Assembly: GCF_000186865.1 (NCBI RefSeq)
Contig: NW_008705568.1
Span: forward strand, 459,513 to 523,512
Source of the DNA: Aureococcus anophagefferens
Taxonomy: Eukaryota; Sar; Pelagophyceae; Pelagomonadales; Pelagomonadaceae
Direction: 5' to 3'
Length of the DNA stretch: 64,000 bases
Below are positions 29,407 to 39,468 of the stretch, piece by piece. Under the pieces are notes generated by a model. It saw only the letters and a list, made by a program, of their open reading frames with translations, was not told the DNA's origin and did not search any database. Position 1 is the first letter of the stretch. Each line of letters begins with the position of its first letter. The position numbers were made by a program, and so were the translations under genes.

Positions 29407-31526
29407 TTAGTCCGGCCTTGGCGGGCGGCTGAAGTCGTGGCGTCGCCGCAGGATCATAGAGAAGGGCGACCGCGGCGCGGCCTGGATCGCGTCCCGGTGG
29501 AGGCCCAGGCGGCCCGCGTCGCGGAACTTCGAGAGCCCGAACTCCGTCGCCGGGTAGCCGATGGGCGGCCAGCGGTCCGACTCGTCGTTCGCCCCGAAGA
29601 TGTCGTCGAAGTGGTCGTTGACGGCGTCCATGCCCTCGTCGACGACGTCCGCGGGCGGCCGCGTCCACGGGTTGTCCGAGAGGTCGAGGTCCTCGTCGCG
29701 GCAGTGGAGCTTCGCGACGGACCGCACAAGCACGGCGAACTCGTTGCCGCTCAAGTTGCACTTCTCGAGCGTCGCGAGGCGGTCGCCGAAGTCGACGGGC
29801 AGCTCCGCGAAGCCGCAGTTGGCGACGTCGAGCTCGACCAAGGACGGGCACCGGTCCGCGATCGCCGACAGCGCGTCGTCCGTGAGCCCGCCGCAGCCCC
29901 GCAGCCCGAGCACCCGCAGGCGCGGCGCGCCGGCGAGCACGTCGTCGAGGGCGTCGTCGGCGAGGGGCAGCCCCGCGGCGTCGAGCGCCTCGAGGTCCGG
30001 GCAGTGGAGCGCGGCCAACGCGCGGCCCGAGAGCCCGGCGCAGTTGGCGACGTTCAGGCGCCGAAGCCGCGTGCAGCTCGCGCCGAGGACGATCATGCCT
30101 ACCGAGCACGTCGGTCACGATTTTCATCATTTTCCCGGTCAAAAACTCGCGACAATCGTCACGGCCGCAGGGCGCTGGATCATGCCGACGTCGCTCAGGC
30201 CCGGGCAGCCGGAGACGTCGAGGTCGAGGAGGCCGTGGCACGCCGCGACGGCGGAGAGGCCGTGGTCCGTCAAACGGTCGCTCCCCGACAGGTCCAGCGC
30301 CTCGAGGGCCGCGCAGGTCGGGAGCAGGCGCGCGAGGGCCCCGTCGGCGACGTCGCTCGACGCGCAGCGCAGCGCGCGGAGGCGCTCCGGGCGTTTCAGC
30401 CGCGACAGCGCCGCGGCGGCGAGCGACGTGCCCGAGACGTCCAGCGTCTCCAGCGGCCCGCGCGAATCGACGTCCCGCAGCGCCCCGCAGTCGGAGACGT
30501 CCACGAACACCGCGTCGCCGAGCGCGGGCACCTCCGCGAGCGCGCCGCAGCCGCCGACGTCCAGCGTTTCGAGCGCCGCGAGGTCGGCGGGAACGGAGGT
30601 CAGCCGGCCGCAGCCCCGCGCGGCCAGCCGCCGCAGCCCGGGGCAGTGCGTCGCGATGAGGAAGAGGGCGACGTCGTCGAGGCCGGGGCAGCGCGACGCG
30701 TCGAGGCTCGCGAGGTCCGCCAAATGGCCTGGGCAGGACAAGAGAGATTCAATGTCGCTTCAACGTGAGTGTTCCGCGCGCGCGCGTCCCGGCAAAAGCA
30801 TCCACGCTTCGAGACCGTTCCAAGAGATGATCGCTCGTCCAAAAATCAGCCAAAACGAGTGGAAAACGGCCGAGATATGAGGCTTTGAAGTTGGGAATTT
30901 CGCTCTCTTGCCCTGCCCTGCAAATGGCGGAGCGGCGACAGATCCGCGAGCGTCGCGCAGCCCGACACGTCGAGCGCCCGGAGGTGCGCCGCGCCCGCCA
31001 GCGCCTCGACGCCGGCGAGGCGCACGCAGCCGGCGACGCTCAGCGCCGTCAGCGAGGCCAGGGGCTCGCCCGGGAGCGCGGCGACGTTCGCGGCGCGGGA
31101 CACGTCGAGCGACGTGAGCCGCGGCGCGGCCGTGTGGAGCGACGCGAGCGACCGGGACGTGAGCTGGCCCCAGTGTGCGCAGCTCAGCGTCTCGAGCCGC
31201 GGGCAGCCGCCGGCGGCGGCGAGCAGGCCGTCGACGCCGACGTCGCCGCAGCCGTCGAGCCGCAGGATCCTCAGATTCGGGCACGACGCGGCCACGACGG
31301 ACAGCAGCGCGCGCGTGAGGCTCGAGCAGTCGTCGAGGACGAGCTCGACGAGGTCGCGGCGCAGCGCCGTGACGACGTGGCCGTCGGAGACGGCCTCGCG
31401 CTCGTACCACGTCAGGGGCGACAGGTCGACGACGGCGCCGTTGGCGCGCACGACGAGGTGGCCCTTCCGCTCCCAGAGCTCGCGGTCGTGCGGCGGCCAC
31501 TGCTCGACGGAGGCCGCCGCGCCCAT
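29407..31526 (-). CDS. Leucine-rich-repeat protein (AMN1/F-box-type LRR), 610 aa
   Basis: Protein-interaction scaffold made almost wholly of Cys-containing LRRs as in F-box/AMN1 proteins. Exons 31526-30929, 30728-30186 and 30098-29407 total 1833 nt, 610 codons plus stop. Intron 1 is a family A introner; intron 2 is an 87-nt GC-AG intron with its own 8-bp duplication. The start MGAAASVEQW suggests N-myristoylation. Repeats include LVELVLDDCSSLTRALLSVV, PNLRILRLDGCGDVGVDGLL, PRLTSLDVSRAANVAALPGE, LEALDLSGSDRLTDHGLSAV and LRVLGLRGCGGLTDDALSAI. No F-box is visible at the N-terminus. The end (HFDDIFGANDESDRWPPIGY) is non-repeat. Across intron 1 the protein reads TLADLSPLRHLADLASLDAS. Confidence 0.85.
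30099..30177 (-). mobile_element. Candidate third-type introner, 79 bp (LRR gene intron 2)
   Basis: A 79-bp sequence flanked by the exact 8-bp duplication gatcatgc at 30091-30098 and 30178-30185. In gene sense the intron starts GCATGATC and ends GGTAG, and the downstream exon again begins GCATGATC, so its structure matches the proven introners. It is unrelated to families A and B. Near its two ends it carries imperfect inverted segments (GTGACGATTGTC and the complement of GAAAATCGTGAC). One copy only, so family status is inference. Confidence 0.55.
30729..30920 (-). mobile_element. Introner, family A copy 4 (LRR gene intron 1)
   Basis: A 192-bp element with the exact duplication caaatggc at 30721-30728 and 30921-30928. 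Ends are ctgggcaggacaagagag and ctctcttgccctgccctg. In gene sense the intron starts GCCATTTG and ends GCCCAG (GC-AG, phase 1), and splicing restores the LRR reading frame. Confidence 0.94.
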
Positions 31527-31927
31527 GGCGCGCCTAGGTGCAGCCCATGGCGGCGGCGCCGCTCCGGCGGCAGGCGGGGGCGACCGCGACGACGACCGCA
31601 ACGACCGCCGCGGCGGCGACCGCAACCGCACGCGGCGGCGCGCGGACGACGGCGGCGGCGGCGGGCCGAAGCTGAACGGCGCGCCGGCGCGCTCAGGGAG
31701 CCGCGCTTCAGGGGAGAAACGACCCGGTCATCGGAGGCGTCGACCCTGGGATGCTGCCCGATCGCCTCAGTTCGGTGATTTTGAGGTGCAATGAACAAAG
31801 ATATGTGGCATCTACATCGATAAAACTGACCTTGGATACGGCTGCCCAGCTTTATCGAGAGGCTAGCGCTCTCTCGCCTGTACAACTGGCCACCCCGTGG
31901 TTGTGCGCGACAGTGGTGCCCTGAGCC
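31527..31927. other. 401-bp gap between divergent LRR and kinase genes
   Basis: A shared upstream region with no supported gene. The left half is GC-rich (gacgacgaccgcaacgaccg-like). From about 31770 to 31870 it becomes AT-richer (ttttgaggtgcaatgaacaaag, gcatctacatcgataaaactg), the most likely promoter for the kinase gene. Confidence 0.4.
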
Positions 31928-34095
31928 ATGGGGGGCGGTCTCTCGGTGAATGAGGAGATGAAGGACCAGGTGCGTCGCCATGGCCGCGCCGCGGCGACGC
32001 AGCGAGAGGGCCGGGGGCAGCCAGCCGACGTGCGGCGCGCCGGGGCCGACGGCCGGGGGGCTGCCCCATGCCGGGGCCGCGCGCCCCGCAGCGACGCGCG
32101 CGCAACCGTGGACGCTCTTCCCCTCCGCAGCTGGCGCAGGTCTTCAACGGCCTCAGCGAGCACGGCGAGCAGCAGGACTGGCTGAGCGCCAAGGACGTGA
32201 GCCCCGACGACGCCGTCAAGGAGCTCGCGCGGCTGCGGCAGCTCGCGGCGGCCTGCGTGAACGCGAAGCACGCGGGGAAGCGCGTCAAGGACGAGCTGAA
32301 CCTGGACCACTACAAGGCCAAGAAGGCCAACCTGCCGCCGGAGATCAAGTCGCTGATCACGTCCGTCATGGACAGCAACATCCTCTTCAAGCGCTGCAAG
32401 GCCGAGGAGAAGGAGGAGCTCCTCGCCAACTTCGAGGCCTGCGAGTACGCCTCCGGCGAGGTCATCATCAAGGCCGGCGACCAGGGCGACTGCTTCTACA
32501 TCATCCAGACGGGGTCGTGCGACATCTTCCTCCCGAACAACGAGGTGCCCGTGGCCAAGTGCACGGCGGGCAACTCCTTCGGCGAGCTCGCGCTCATGTA
32601 CGACACGCCGCGCGCGGCGACGGTGAAGTCGACGTGCCCCGTCAAGGCCTGGAAGATCGCGCGCCAGGCCTACCGCCTCATCTTGGCGTACCACGCGGTC
32701 CAGCGGTCCAACGAGCACATGGCCATCCTCAAGGAGGTCGTCCTCGTCTCGTCGGACCAGCAGGAGAAGAAGATGCTCAAGGACTGCCTCAGCGAGCCCC
32801 AGCTGCGCAAGCTCGCGGACGCGATGGACGAGGACATCGTGCACGCGGGCGACGCGATTTTGCGCGAGGGCGAGATCGGCGACACGTTCTATGTGATCGC
32901 CGACGGCCGCGTCCAGGTCGAGACGAAGCACGACGGCATCGTGACGACATTGGAGAAGGGCGGCTACTTCGGGGACCGCGCGTTGATCTCCGAGGACCGG
33001 CGCGCGGCGACGTGCACGGCCATCGGCGGCGACGTCAAGCTGCTGGCCATCGACCGCGACGACTTCCTTACATTACTCGGCAGCGTCCAGGAGATCATGA
33101 GCGCCGGCGGCACCTGCGAGGAGACGAAGAACAAGCAGCCCGTGATCAAGCGCGTCAACGACAAGATCACGAAGGCGGACCTCAAGCACATCTGCCCCCT
33201 GGGCCAGGGCGCCTTCGGCAAGGTGACGCGCGTCATGCACACGTCCACGGAGACGCACTACGCCCTCAAGGCCCAGGCCAAGTCCGCCATCGTCGAGCAG
33301 GAGCTCCAGAACACGGTGCTCCAGGAGCGCGAGGTGCTCATGCAGCTCGACCACCCCTTCGTGCTGAAGTTGGCCTGCGCCTTCCAGGACGACAAGTACA
33401 TCTACTTCCTGTTGGAGCTCCTGCCGGGCGGCGAGCTCTACAAGCACATGACGAAGCGCAAGCGCTTCACGGAGCCGGAGACGAAGTTCTTCGCGAGTTC
33501 GGTGATCCTCGGCTTCCAGCACATGCACGAGAAGAACATGGCCTACCGCGACCTCAAGCCCGAGAATCTCGTGCTGGATGCCGAGGGCTTCCTCAAGGTC
33601 GTGGACCTGGGCCTCGCGAAGATGGTCGAGGGCAAGACGTTCACCATGTGCGGCACGCCCGACTACCTCTCGCCCGAGGTCATCCTCAACGAGGGCCACG
33701 ACAAGTCCGTGGACTACTGGGCTTTGGGCGTGCTCCTCTTCGAGTTCGTCAACGGCGTGCCGCCCTTCTGCGCCGACGAGCCCATGCGCATCTTCGACAA
33801 CATCCTGAGCAACCGCATCAAGATGCCGTCGCACTTCGGCCGCCACCTCAGCGACATCATCCGCAAGTTCTGCAAGTCCAAGCCCTCCGCGCGGCTCGGC
33901 AACGGCCGCAAGGGCTTCGGCGCCATCAAGAAGCACCGCTTCTTCTCCGGCTTCCCCTGGACGGACCTCCTCGAGCACAACAAGGACAAGATCACGCCGC
34001 CCATCGAGGTCTCCGACTCCTACGAGCTCGCGCCCGAGGAGGACTTCCTCGAGCCCTACTCCGTGCCCGACTGGAACCCGAACCTCGGCGAGTAG
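31928..34095 (+). CDS. Cyclic-nucleotide-dependent protein kinase (PKG-like AGC kinase), 668 aa
   Basis: Ser/Thr kinase with two cyclic-nucleotide domains on the same chain, the cGMP-dependent kinase layout. Exon 1 (31928-31969) encodes MGGGLSVNEEMKDQ, a likely myristoylation site; a 161-nt GT-AG intron (31970-32130) follows; exon 2 is 32131-34095. cNMP domain A has the phosphate-binding cassette FGELALMYDTPRAATV. Domain B has FGDRALISEDRRAATCTA. The kinase domain shows LGQGAFGKVT, YALKAQAK (Lys), YRDLKPENLVLD, VDLGLAKM (DLG rather than DFG), the T-loop TFTMCGTPDYLSPEV, and the AGC tail with EEDFLEPY. DLG for DFG is tolerated in active kinases. The Thr in both cassettes after RAA favours cGMP (family knowledge). 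Whether it responds to cGMP or cAMP cannot be settled here. Confidence 0.9.
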
Positions 34096-34470
34096 AAGGA
34101 GGACGAGGGCGCACCCCGCCCCCGCAAACCGACCCGACTCGCCGGCGCGCGCGACGCCGCGCCCGCGCGCGACGCGGCGCCCGCGCGCGACGCGCGCCGC
34201 ACGAAGACGCCCCACCCCCGCCCTCTCGTCGCGTGTCTACTTTATCGTACCCCTCTTCCTAAGAGCTTCTCCGCGCGCCGCGCGGCCGAGGGCCGAGCCG
34301 CCCGCGCGCGCGGAGCCGCTGCCCAGGGCCCCGCGGCCGGGGCGCCAGGCGGGGCGCCGGCGCCGCCGCCCGCTGCCCAGGGCCCCGCGGCCGGGGCGCC
34401 AGGCGGGGCGCCGGCGCGCGCCGCCGCCCCTGCCGCCCTCGCCGCCGGCTCGCCACAGCGCCCTCAGTGA
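34096..34470. other. 375-bp intergenic region with two tandem repeats
   Basis: Separates the kinase from the next plus-strand gene. It holds about three copies of an 18-bp unit (cccgcgcgcgacgcggcg-like) at 34145-34200 and a larger duplication at 34318-34429. A short AT-rich patch (tctactttatcgtacccc) near 34235 could be a 3' or promoter element. No gene is supported. Confidence 0.6.
34318..34429. repeat. Tandem duplication of 54/58 bp
   Basis: Unit 1 (34318-34371) begins gctgcccagggccccgcggc and unit 2 (34372-34429) repeats it, differing by an inserted gcgc near the end. It is noncoding and very GC-rich. Confidence 0.9.
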
Positions 34471-35391
34471 GTGACAATGGTGGCCGCTGCCCGGCGCGCG
34501 CGCTGGCTGCCCCGGCCCGTGCTCGTCGTCTGCGCGTGCGCGCTCCTGTCGGCGGACCTCGTCGCCGAGGCGAAGAAGAAGAAGAAGAAGAAGGCGGCGC
34601 CGATGGGCGTCTGCGAGGCCTGCGAGACCATGATGGTCGACATCCAAAAGGCCGTCAAGCAGCAGATCCGCCTCAAGTTCATGGGCAAGGAGGACGAGGA
34701 CCCGGCCTGGGAGGCGCGCCTGAACCACACCTGCGCGACGGCGCCGAAGCTCGCGCCCCACTGCGAGGATTTGGTCGCGTCGCGCAAGGGCGACGTCGTC
34801 GCGGCGCTCGACGCGCTCGTGGAGCGGTCGCAGGACGCGAACGAGCGGTTCATGGACCTGCCCCAGCTGCGCATGGCCCTGTGCGGCCACGCGTCGGGCT
34901 TCCGGGCCTGCCACGCGAACCACCACTTCACGACGCGGGGCGACAAGGAGGCCGTCGACGCGTGGTTCAGGAACAACGCGGCGGTCGCGGCGACGGCCTA
35001 CTTCCTGCGCCACGGCAAGGACCGCGACGACGCGGCCCTCTTCGTCGACGACGCCAAGGCCGTGCTCGAGCCCGGCGGCTGGTGGAAGGAGGCGGCCTTC
35101 CAGCACTACACGTACCGGTTCCTCGTCGAGGGCCAGCCCTGGCACAAGGGCGTCGACGTCACGCTGGGCCCCGCGGGGCAGCAGAAGTTCGAGGCCTGGA
35201 GCTTCGAGCCCCGGCCGAACTACGTCGAGCTCGACAAGCCGAAAATGATCCCCAAGCCCGGCGTCGACCGGCCCGAGGGCTGGGACGACGAGGAGGACGG
35301 ACCCTGGGAGCCGCCCATGGTCAAGAACCCGGACCTCAAGAAGACGGACACGCCCTTCTACCTGCGGCCCCTCGGCGAGGAGGAGTTTTAA
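34471..35391 (+). CDS. Secretory/ER protein with saposin-like Cys region and calreticulin P-domain-like motif
   Basis: 306 aa, single exon. A signal peptide (RPVLVVCACALLSADLVAEA, about residues 15-34) precedes a lysine run. Residues 45-120 carry Cys spaced as in saposin-like or CNPY-type ER proteins (GVCEACETMMVDIQKAVKQQ, then HTCATAPKL and HCEDLV). The C-terminal part contains KPGVDRPEGWDDEEDGPWEP, which closely follows the calreticulin/calnexin P-domain consensus (KPEDWDEEMDGEWEPP type), with ...IPKPG before it and NPDLKK after. The lectin domain of calreticulin is absent. An ER-lumen role in folding or glycoprotein handling is inference. The second ATG (34477) is an equally good start. 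No KDEL-type ending is present (LGEEEF). Confidence 0.65.
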   Translation: MTMVAAARRARWLPRPVLVVCACALLSADLVAEAKKKKKKKAAPMGVCEACETMMVDIQKAVKQQIRLKFMGKEDEDPAWEARLNHTCATAPKLAPHCEDLVASRKGDVVAALDALVERSQDANERFMDLPQLRMALCGHASGFRACHANHHFTTRGDKEAVDAWFRNNAAVAATAYFLRHGKDRDDAALFVDDAKAVLEPGGWWKEAAFQHYTYRFLVEGQPWHKGVDVTLGPAGQQKFEAWSFEPRPNYVELDKPKMIPKPGVDRPEGWDDEEDGPWEPPMVKNPDLKKTDTPFYLRPLGEEEF

Positions 35392-35541
35392 GCGCTAGAA
35401 CCCCGCCGCGCGCTCCTCGCTCGAGCTCGGGCGTGCTCAAACAAACGAGATTTAGTTGGTGTTGTCGTAACAGCTTTTGTCAATTTACTTTTGAGTCTGG
35501 GAGAGCGTTTCGCAGAGCGGGGCTGCGTGCACGACACCGCC

Positions 35542-36399
35542 ATGCCCGCGATGTCGCTGCCGGAATTGAGCCTGAGCCCCGCGAAATCCGCGGCCTCGCG
35601 GTCCCCCCGGTCGCCGCGGAGCCCCCGGTCCCCGAGGTCGCCGCGGGGCCGCGCGGGCCGCCTCTCCGTGAGCGGCACCACGGCCGTGGAGGTCGCCGCC
35701 CAGCTCGCCCTCGTCCAGCTCGACGAGTTCCTGGGCTCGCGGGGCATGCGCGTGAACACGCTCTTCACGAACAGCGAGTTCAACACGTCCGGCGTCGACC
35801 TCAAGGACACGGTCCTCGACGTCGGCGAGTTCGAGGGCGTGCTCCGCAAGTCCGGCGTCGCCATCCCCAGGGACCGGTTGCGGGCGCTCATGCAGCTCCT
35901 GGACACCGACGGCGGCGGCACGCTGGATGTCCGCGAACTGGAAGCCGCCCTGAAGCGCGCTAGAAAGGCGCACCGGAACACCGTCGTCGACGCTCTGACG
36001 CGCATCAAGAAGCTCGAGCTCGCGAACGCGTCCCAGGACTTCAACGTGATCCGGTCCCAGATCTACCACAGCCGCATGTGCGCGAACCGCGAGAGCCTGT
36101 CGCCGCGGAGCCCCCGGAGCCCCCGGAGCCCGAGCAAGAGCCCGCGGACGCTCGAGACGCTCACGAAGACCCAGTCCAAGGCCTGGATCCTCCAGCAGGC
36201 CATCCTCGACGACGAGGCGCGCCACCCCCTCTTCGCCAAGAAGGAGTCGGACCGCGCGAGCCCGCGGCCCGCGTGGAAGGGCGGCGGCAGCGAGTGGGCG
36301 CCGCCGAAGGTCGCGCCGCCGCCGCTCTCGCCCCGGCCCCTCCACCCGTCCCCCCGGTCCTGCGCGACGTCGACCCTCGAGCCCTTCGGGACCATCTGA
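35542..36399 (+). CDS. EF-hand protein with Ser-Pro-Arg repeats
   Basis: 285 aa from the ATG at 35542 (no earlier ATG in frame). Near the start is SPRSPRSPRSPRSPR, and a second SPRSPRSPRSPSKSPR occurs near residue 195; such SP/R repeats often bind microtubules or are phosphorylated (inference). The centre has paired EF-hand helices: one full loop, DTDGGGTLDVRE, in LMQLLDTDGGGTLDVRELEAAL, and an upstream degenerate hand (LDVGEFEGVLRKSGVAI). The C-terminus has HPLFAKKESDRASPRPAWKG. Position and composition suggest a cytoskeletal or flagellar Ca2+ protein, but this is unproven. It ends 55 bp from the convergent WD40 gene. Confidence 0.68.
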   Translation: MPAMSLPELSLSPAKSAASRSPRSPRSPRSPRSPRGRAGRLSVSGTTAVEVAAQLALVQLDEFLGSRGMRVNTLFTNSEFNTSGVDLKDTVLDVGEFEGVLRKSGVAIPRDRLRALMQLLDTDGGGTLDVRELEAALKRARKAHRNTVVDALTRIKKLELANASQDFNVIRSQIYHSRMCANRESLSPRSPRSPRSPSKSPRTLETLTKTQSKAWILQQAILDDEARHPLFAKKESDRASPRPAWKGGGSEWAPPKVAPPPLSPRPLHPSPRSCATSTLEPFGTI

Positions 36400-36454
36400 G
36401 CCCCGCTTCACTAACCTCCCGGCGTGGGACATCCAGATGCGCGGGGCCATGCTT

Positions 36455-39448
36455 TTAAAAGGGCCAGTCGCCGTCCTCTTCCGCGTCGGGCGGGAAGTTC
36501 TCCGCGTCGTCGTCTTGCGACACCTGCGCCTCGAGGTAGGCCGGCGACGCGGACGACGGCCCCGGCGAGTAGTGCTCGCCCGTCGCGTAGTTCTCGCCCG
36601 CGTCGGCGGCCCAGACGACGACGGCGCGGTCGCCCTTGGCGAGGCTCACGACGTGGGCGTCGTCGGCGAGGAACGCGAGCCGCGCGACCTTGGTCGTGTG
36701 CACGACGCCGCGCCGGAGCTCGTCCGGCGGCCCGTCGGGCGCCGCCGCGGGCGCGGACCGGAGCTCGAGGCCGTCGGCGTCGGCGACGACGTAGGCGTCG
36801 CGGCCGTGAGCGCGGTCCACGGCGTCGATGCCCCGCGTCGCGTCCCTCGCCGTCCACGACTTCCAGCGCCAACTCGCGTGGTCGTCCAGGTCGTCGCGCC
36901 GCGTGAGGCGCCGGCTCGCCTTGCCGTCGACGGCCCAGTAGAAGAGTTCGCCCGCACCGTCCTGGCTCCGCAGCACGACGAGCCCCGAGCCCTCCACACC
37001 GAAATCCAGCGCCTCGACGGCCGCGTGGTGCCCGCTCAACGACGCGAGCGGCTTCGCCGTCCTCCGCGGGTCGAAGAGCAGCACCTTCCCGCTCCGCGCG
37101 CCGACGGCCAGCAGGTCCCCGTCGGGCGAAAAGGCCAAGGCCGTCACGGCCGTCTCGCGCAGCGCCTCGAAGCCGTGCGCGTCGTCGAGCGACTCCGCGT
37201 CCAGAAAGTGGACCGTGCCGTCCTCCAGGCCGACGACTAGAGACGCGCCCGACGGCTCGCTGTAGGTGAGCGCCGTCGCCGCGCGGGGCAGCGTCGCGTG
37301 CTTCAGCTTGCGATCCAGGGTCCAGGTGACGACGCGCCGGTCGTCGCCGCAGGTCGCGAAGGTCGCGCCGTCCGTCGGGTGCGCCGCGACGTCCCTCGCG
37401 GGCCCGACGTGGCCTTCCACCACTAAACTCCGGATCTTGCGGCCGTCGACGGCGCCGCGCTTGCCCGCCTCCGTCGTCACGTCGACGGTCATGAGCGTGC
37501 CCCGCGCCGTCGCCGCGAGGGCCGCGGCGCCGTCGCCGTCCAAGCAGCGCGCGTAGACGACGCCCGCGACCGCCGCGCCGGCCGCCGCGGCCGCGTCCGC
37601 GGACGCGGGCCGCTTCGAGGCCACGATGGCGCAGTCGCCCTGGGCACTGAGCCGGGGCCCCGCCCAGCGCCGCACGGCGCCGTCGTCGCCCGCGGAGAGC
37701 ACCGCGTCGCCGGCCGGCGCGCACGACAGCGACCGCACGGGCCGCGTGCCGTGCGCGGCGAAGGACGCTAAACACACGCCGTCGCGCCAGACGTAGACGC
37801 GGCCGTTGGAGCCGCCGCTGAACGCGACGCCCGGCGCCGTGCACGAGAAGGCGAGCGCGTGCGTCGTCGCCGCGCGCGCGACTTTCGCGCCGAAGCGGCC
37901 GGGCGCTTCCCGCAGCCCGCCGCTCCGCTCGAGGGTCCAGAAGGCCACGTGGCCGTCGCCCGCGGTGCCGAAGGTCGTGGCATCCGTGGGGCAGCTCGCG
38001 AGGCACCTGACCTCCCCGCCCCGGCCGCAGGACACCAGATGCTCGCCGAGGACGTCGCCCGTCTCGGAATCGAAGACCGCTAAAAACGGCAGGCCGTCGC
38101 GGCCGCCGTCGGCGCCCGCGGCGGCGAGGGCGTGGCCGCCCAAGAACGCGACGTGGCGCACGCCGCGGAAGAGGCCGCGGCCGAGCACCTGGAGCACCTC
38201 GAGGGACCGCAGGCGCCACACGTGCACGGCGCCGGCATCGCCGGAGCACGCGACCGGCCGCGTCGCGTGCGCGGCCACGCAGCCCACGGCCTCGGCGTGG
38301 CCGCAGTAGACGCGCTGGCCGTCGTCCTCGTCGAGGTCGTCGACGACGACGGAGGAGCCGCAGGCGAAGAGGACCGTCCGCGTGGGGGGGAAATAGGCGA
38401 CGGCCGAGGCGGACGGCTCGGCGCCCGGCCGGCCGAGGCCGTGCACCCGCACGGGCGTGAGGCCGCCGAGGACCCGGGCCCCGCGCGGGCTCGCCTCCGG
38501 CGCGAGCCAGCTCGGCGACGGCGGCGGGCTGTCGACGGCGACGCGCATACCCGGGACGGCCGCCGCGGCCCCGCGGCCGCCGCGGACGACCTCGGGCGGC
38601 GCGCGCGGCGCCTCGAAGAGGTCGCGGGCGAACTTGCCGTAGTCGCCGCGGTCGCAGGCCGCCCAGAGCGCGGCGAGCACGGCGTCGGCGGGCGCCGGCA
38701 GGCCCGCGGCCACGGCCAGCCCCCGGAGCGCGACGCACCACTGGGCCAAAGCCAGCCGCCGCTGGCTCCGCTTCGCGCCGCGCTCGCAGAGCGCCCGGCA
38801 GCGCCGGAGGAGCGCCGAGCTCGCCGTCTTGCGCACCTCGCGGTCGTCGGCGGTCCAGGCGCCGAGCTCCGCGCGCGCGGTGCGCTCGAGCTCGTCGCGG
38901 AGCACCGTCTTCAACGCTTTCGCGCGTTCAACATCGACATCGCTGCCGCCCGTCGCGCGCTGCACCTGGACGGGGTTGTGGTAGCTGCCGGCGTCGGGCG
39001 TCGCCACGTCGAGCCGGCGCTCGCCGGGCGCCGCGCCCCGCGACGGCGCCGGCGCCGGCGCGTCGCCCGCCGCCGCCGCCGCGACCTCGCGCGCGAAGCG
39101 GTCGCAGGAGAGCTTGCCGCCGGGCATGCGCGCCGCGAGGCCGTCGCAGAAATTGAGGACCTCGCCCTGCTCGAGGCCCACGAGCCACGTCGCCTGGAGC
39201 GCGCGCGCGAGCGTCGGCGCCTCGAGCCAGCCGTCGGCCTTGGCGTGCGTGCTGAGCACGCGCTTGATCTCGCGCTGGATCTTCGACCCGCTCCGGCCGC
39301 CGACGCGGTTCTCGACCTTCTCCACGAGGAGCTTCATGAGGTCGCGCTCCGCCGGGGCCGCGTCCCAGGCGCGCATCTTCCGCACCATGTTCAAAATGTT
39401 GGGAGAGGAGCTGCCCGGAGAGGCGTTCAACCACCCGATCTTATGCAT
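36455..39448 (-). CDS. EMAP/EML-like WD40 protein, 997 aa
   Basis: Large single-exon protein. Residues 1-290 are helical with EF-hand-like or dimerisation segments (REIKRVLSTHAKADGWLEA, TWLVGLEQGEVLNFCDGLA). The rest holds tandem WD repeats: VLFACGSSVVVDDLDEDDGQ, RPVACSGDAGAVHVWRL, DATTFGTAGDGHVAFWTLE, PGVAFSGGSNGRVYVWRDG, DAVLSAGDDGAVRRW, GATFATCGDDRRVVTWTLD and GDLLAVGARSGKVLLFDP. The phrase YFPPTRTVLFACGSSVVVDD resembles the HELP-to-propeller entry of echinoderm microtubule-associated-protein-like proteins, and two propellers would fit the length. Microtubule binding is inferred from that likeness. The start may be the ATG at 39448 or one 20 codons on (MVRKMRAW). The PX gene upstream ends 20 bp before it. 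Confidence 0.72.
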   Translation of the reverse strand: MHKIGWLNASPGSSSPNILNMVRKMRAWDAAPAERDLMKLLVEKVENRVGGRSGSKIQREIKRVLSTHAKADGWLEAPTLARALQATWLVGLEQGEVLNFCDGLAARMPGGKLSCDRFAREVAAAAAGDAPAPAPSRGAAPGERRLDVATPDAGSYHNPVQVQRATGGSDVDVERAKALKTVLRDELERTARAELGAWTADDREVRKTASSALLRRCRALCERGAKRSQRRLALAQWCVALRGLAVAAGLPAPADAVLAALWAACDRGDYGKFARDLFEAPRAPPEVVRGGRGAAAAVPGMRVAVDSPPPSPSWLAPEASPRGARVLGGLTPVRVHGLGRPGAEPSASAVAYFPPTRTVLFACGSSVVVDDLDEDDGQRVYCGHAEAVGCVAAHATRPVACSGDAGAVHVWRLRSLEVLQVLGRGLFRGVRHVAFLGGHALAAAGADGGRDGLPFLAVFDSETGDVLGEHLVSCGRGGEVRCLASCPTDATTFGTAGDGHVAFWTLERSGGLREAPGRFGAKVARAATTHALAFSCTAPGVAFSGGSNGRVYVWRDGVCLASFAAHGTRPVRSLSCAPAGDAVLSAGDDGAVRRWAGPRLSAQGDCAIVASKRPASADAAAAAGAAVAGVVYARCLDGDGAAALAATARGTLMTVDVTTEAGKRGAVDGRKIRSLVVEGHVGPARDVAAHPTDGATFATCGDDRRVVTWTLDRKLKHATLPRAATALTYSEPSGASLVVGLEDGTVHFLDAESLDDAHGFEALRETAVTALAFSPDGDLLAVGARSGKVLLFDPRRTAKPLASLSGHHAAVEALDFGVEGSGLVVLRSQDGAGELFYWAVDGKASRRLTRRDDLDDHASWRWKSWTARDATRGIDAVDRAHGRDAYVVADADGLELRSAPAAAPDGPPDELRRGVVHTTKVARLAFLADDAHVVSLAKGDRAVVVWAADAGENYATGEHYSPGPSSASPAYLEAQVSQDDDAENFPPDAEEDGDWPF

Positions 39449-39468
39449 GTTGAATTCAAGTTACCACA

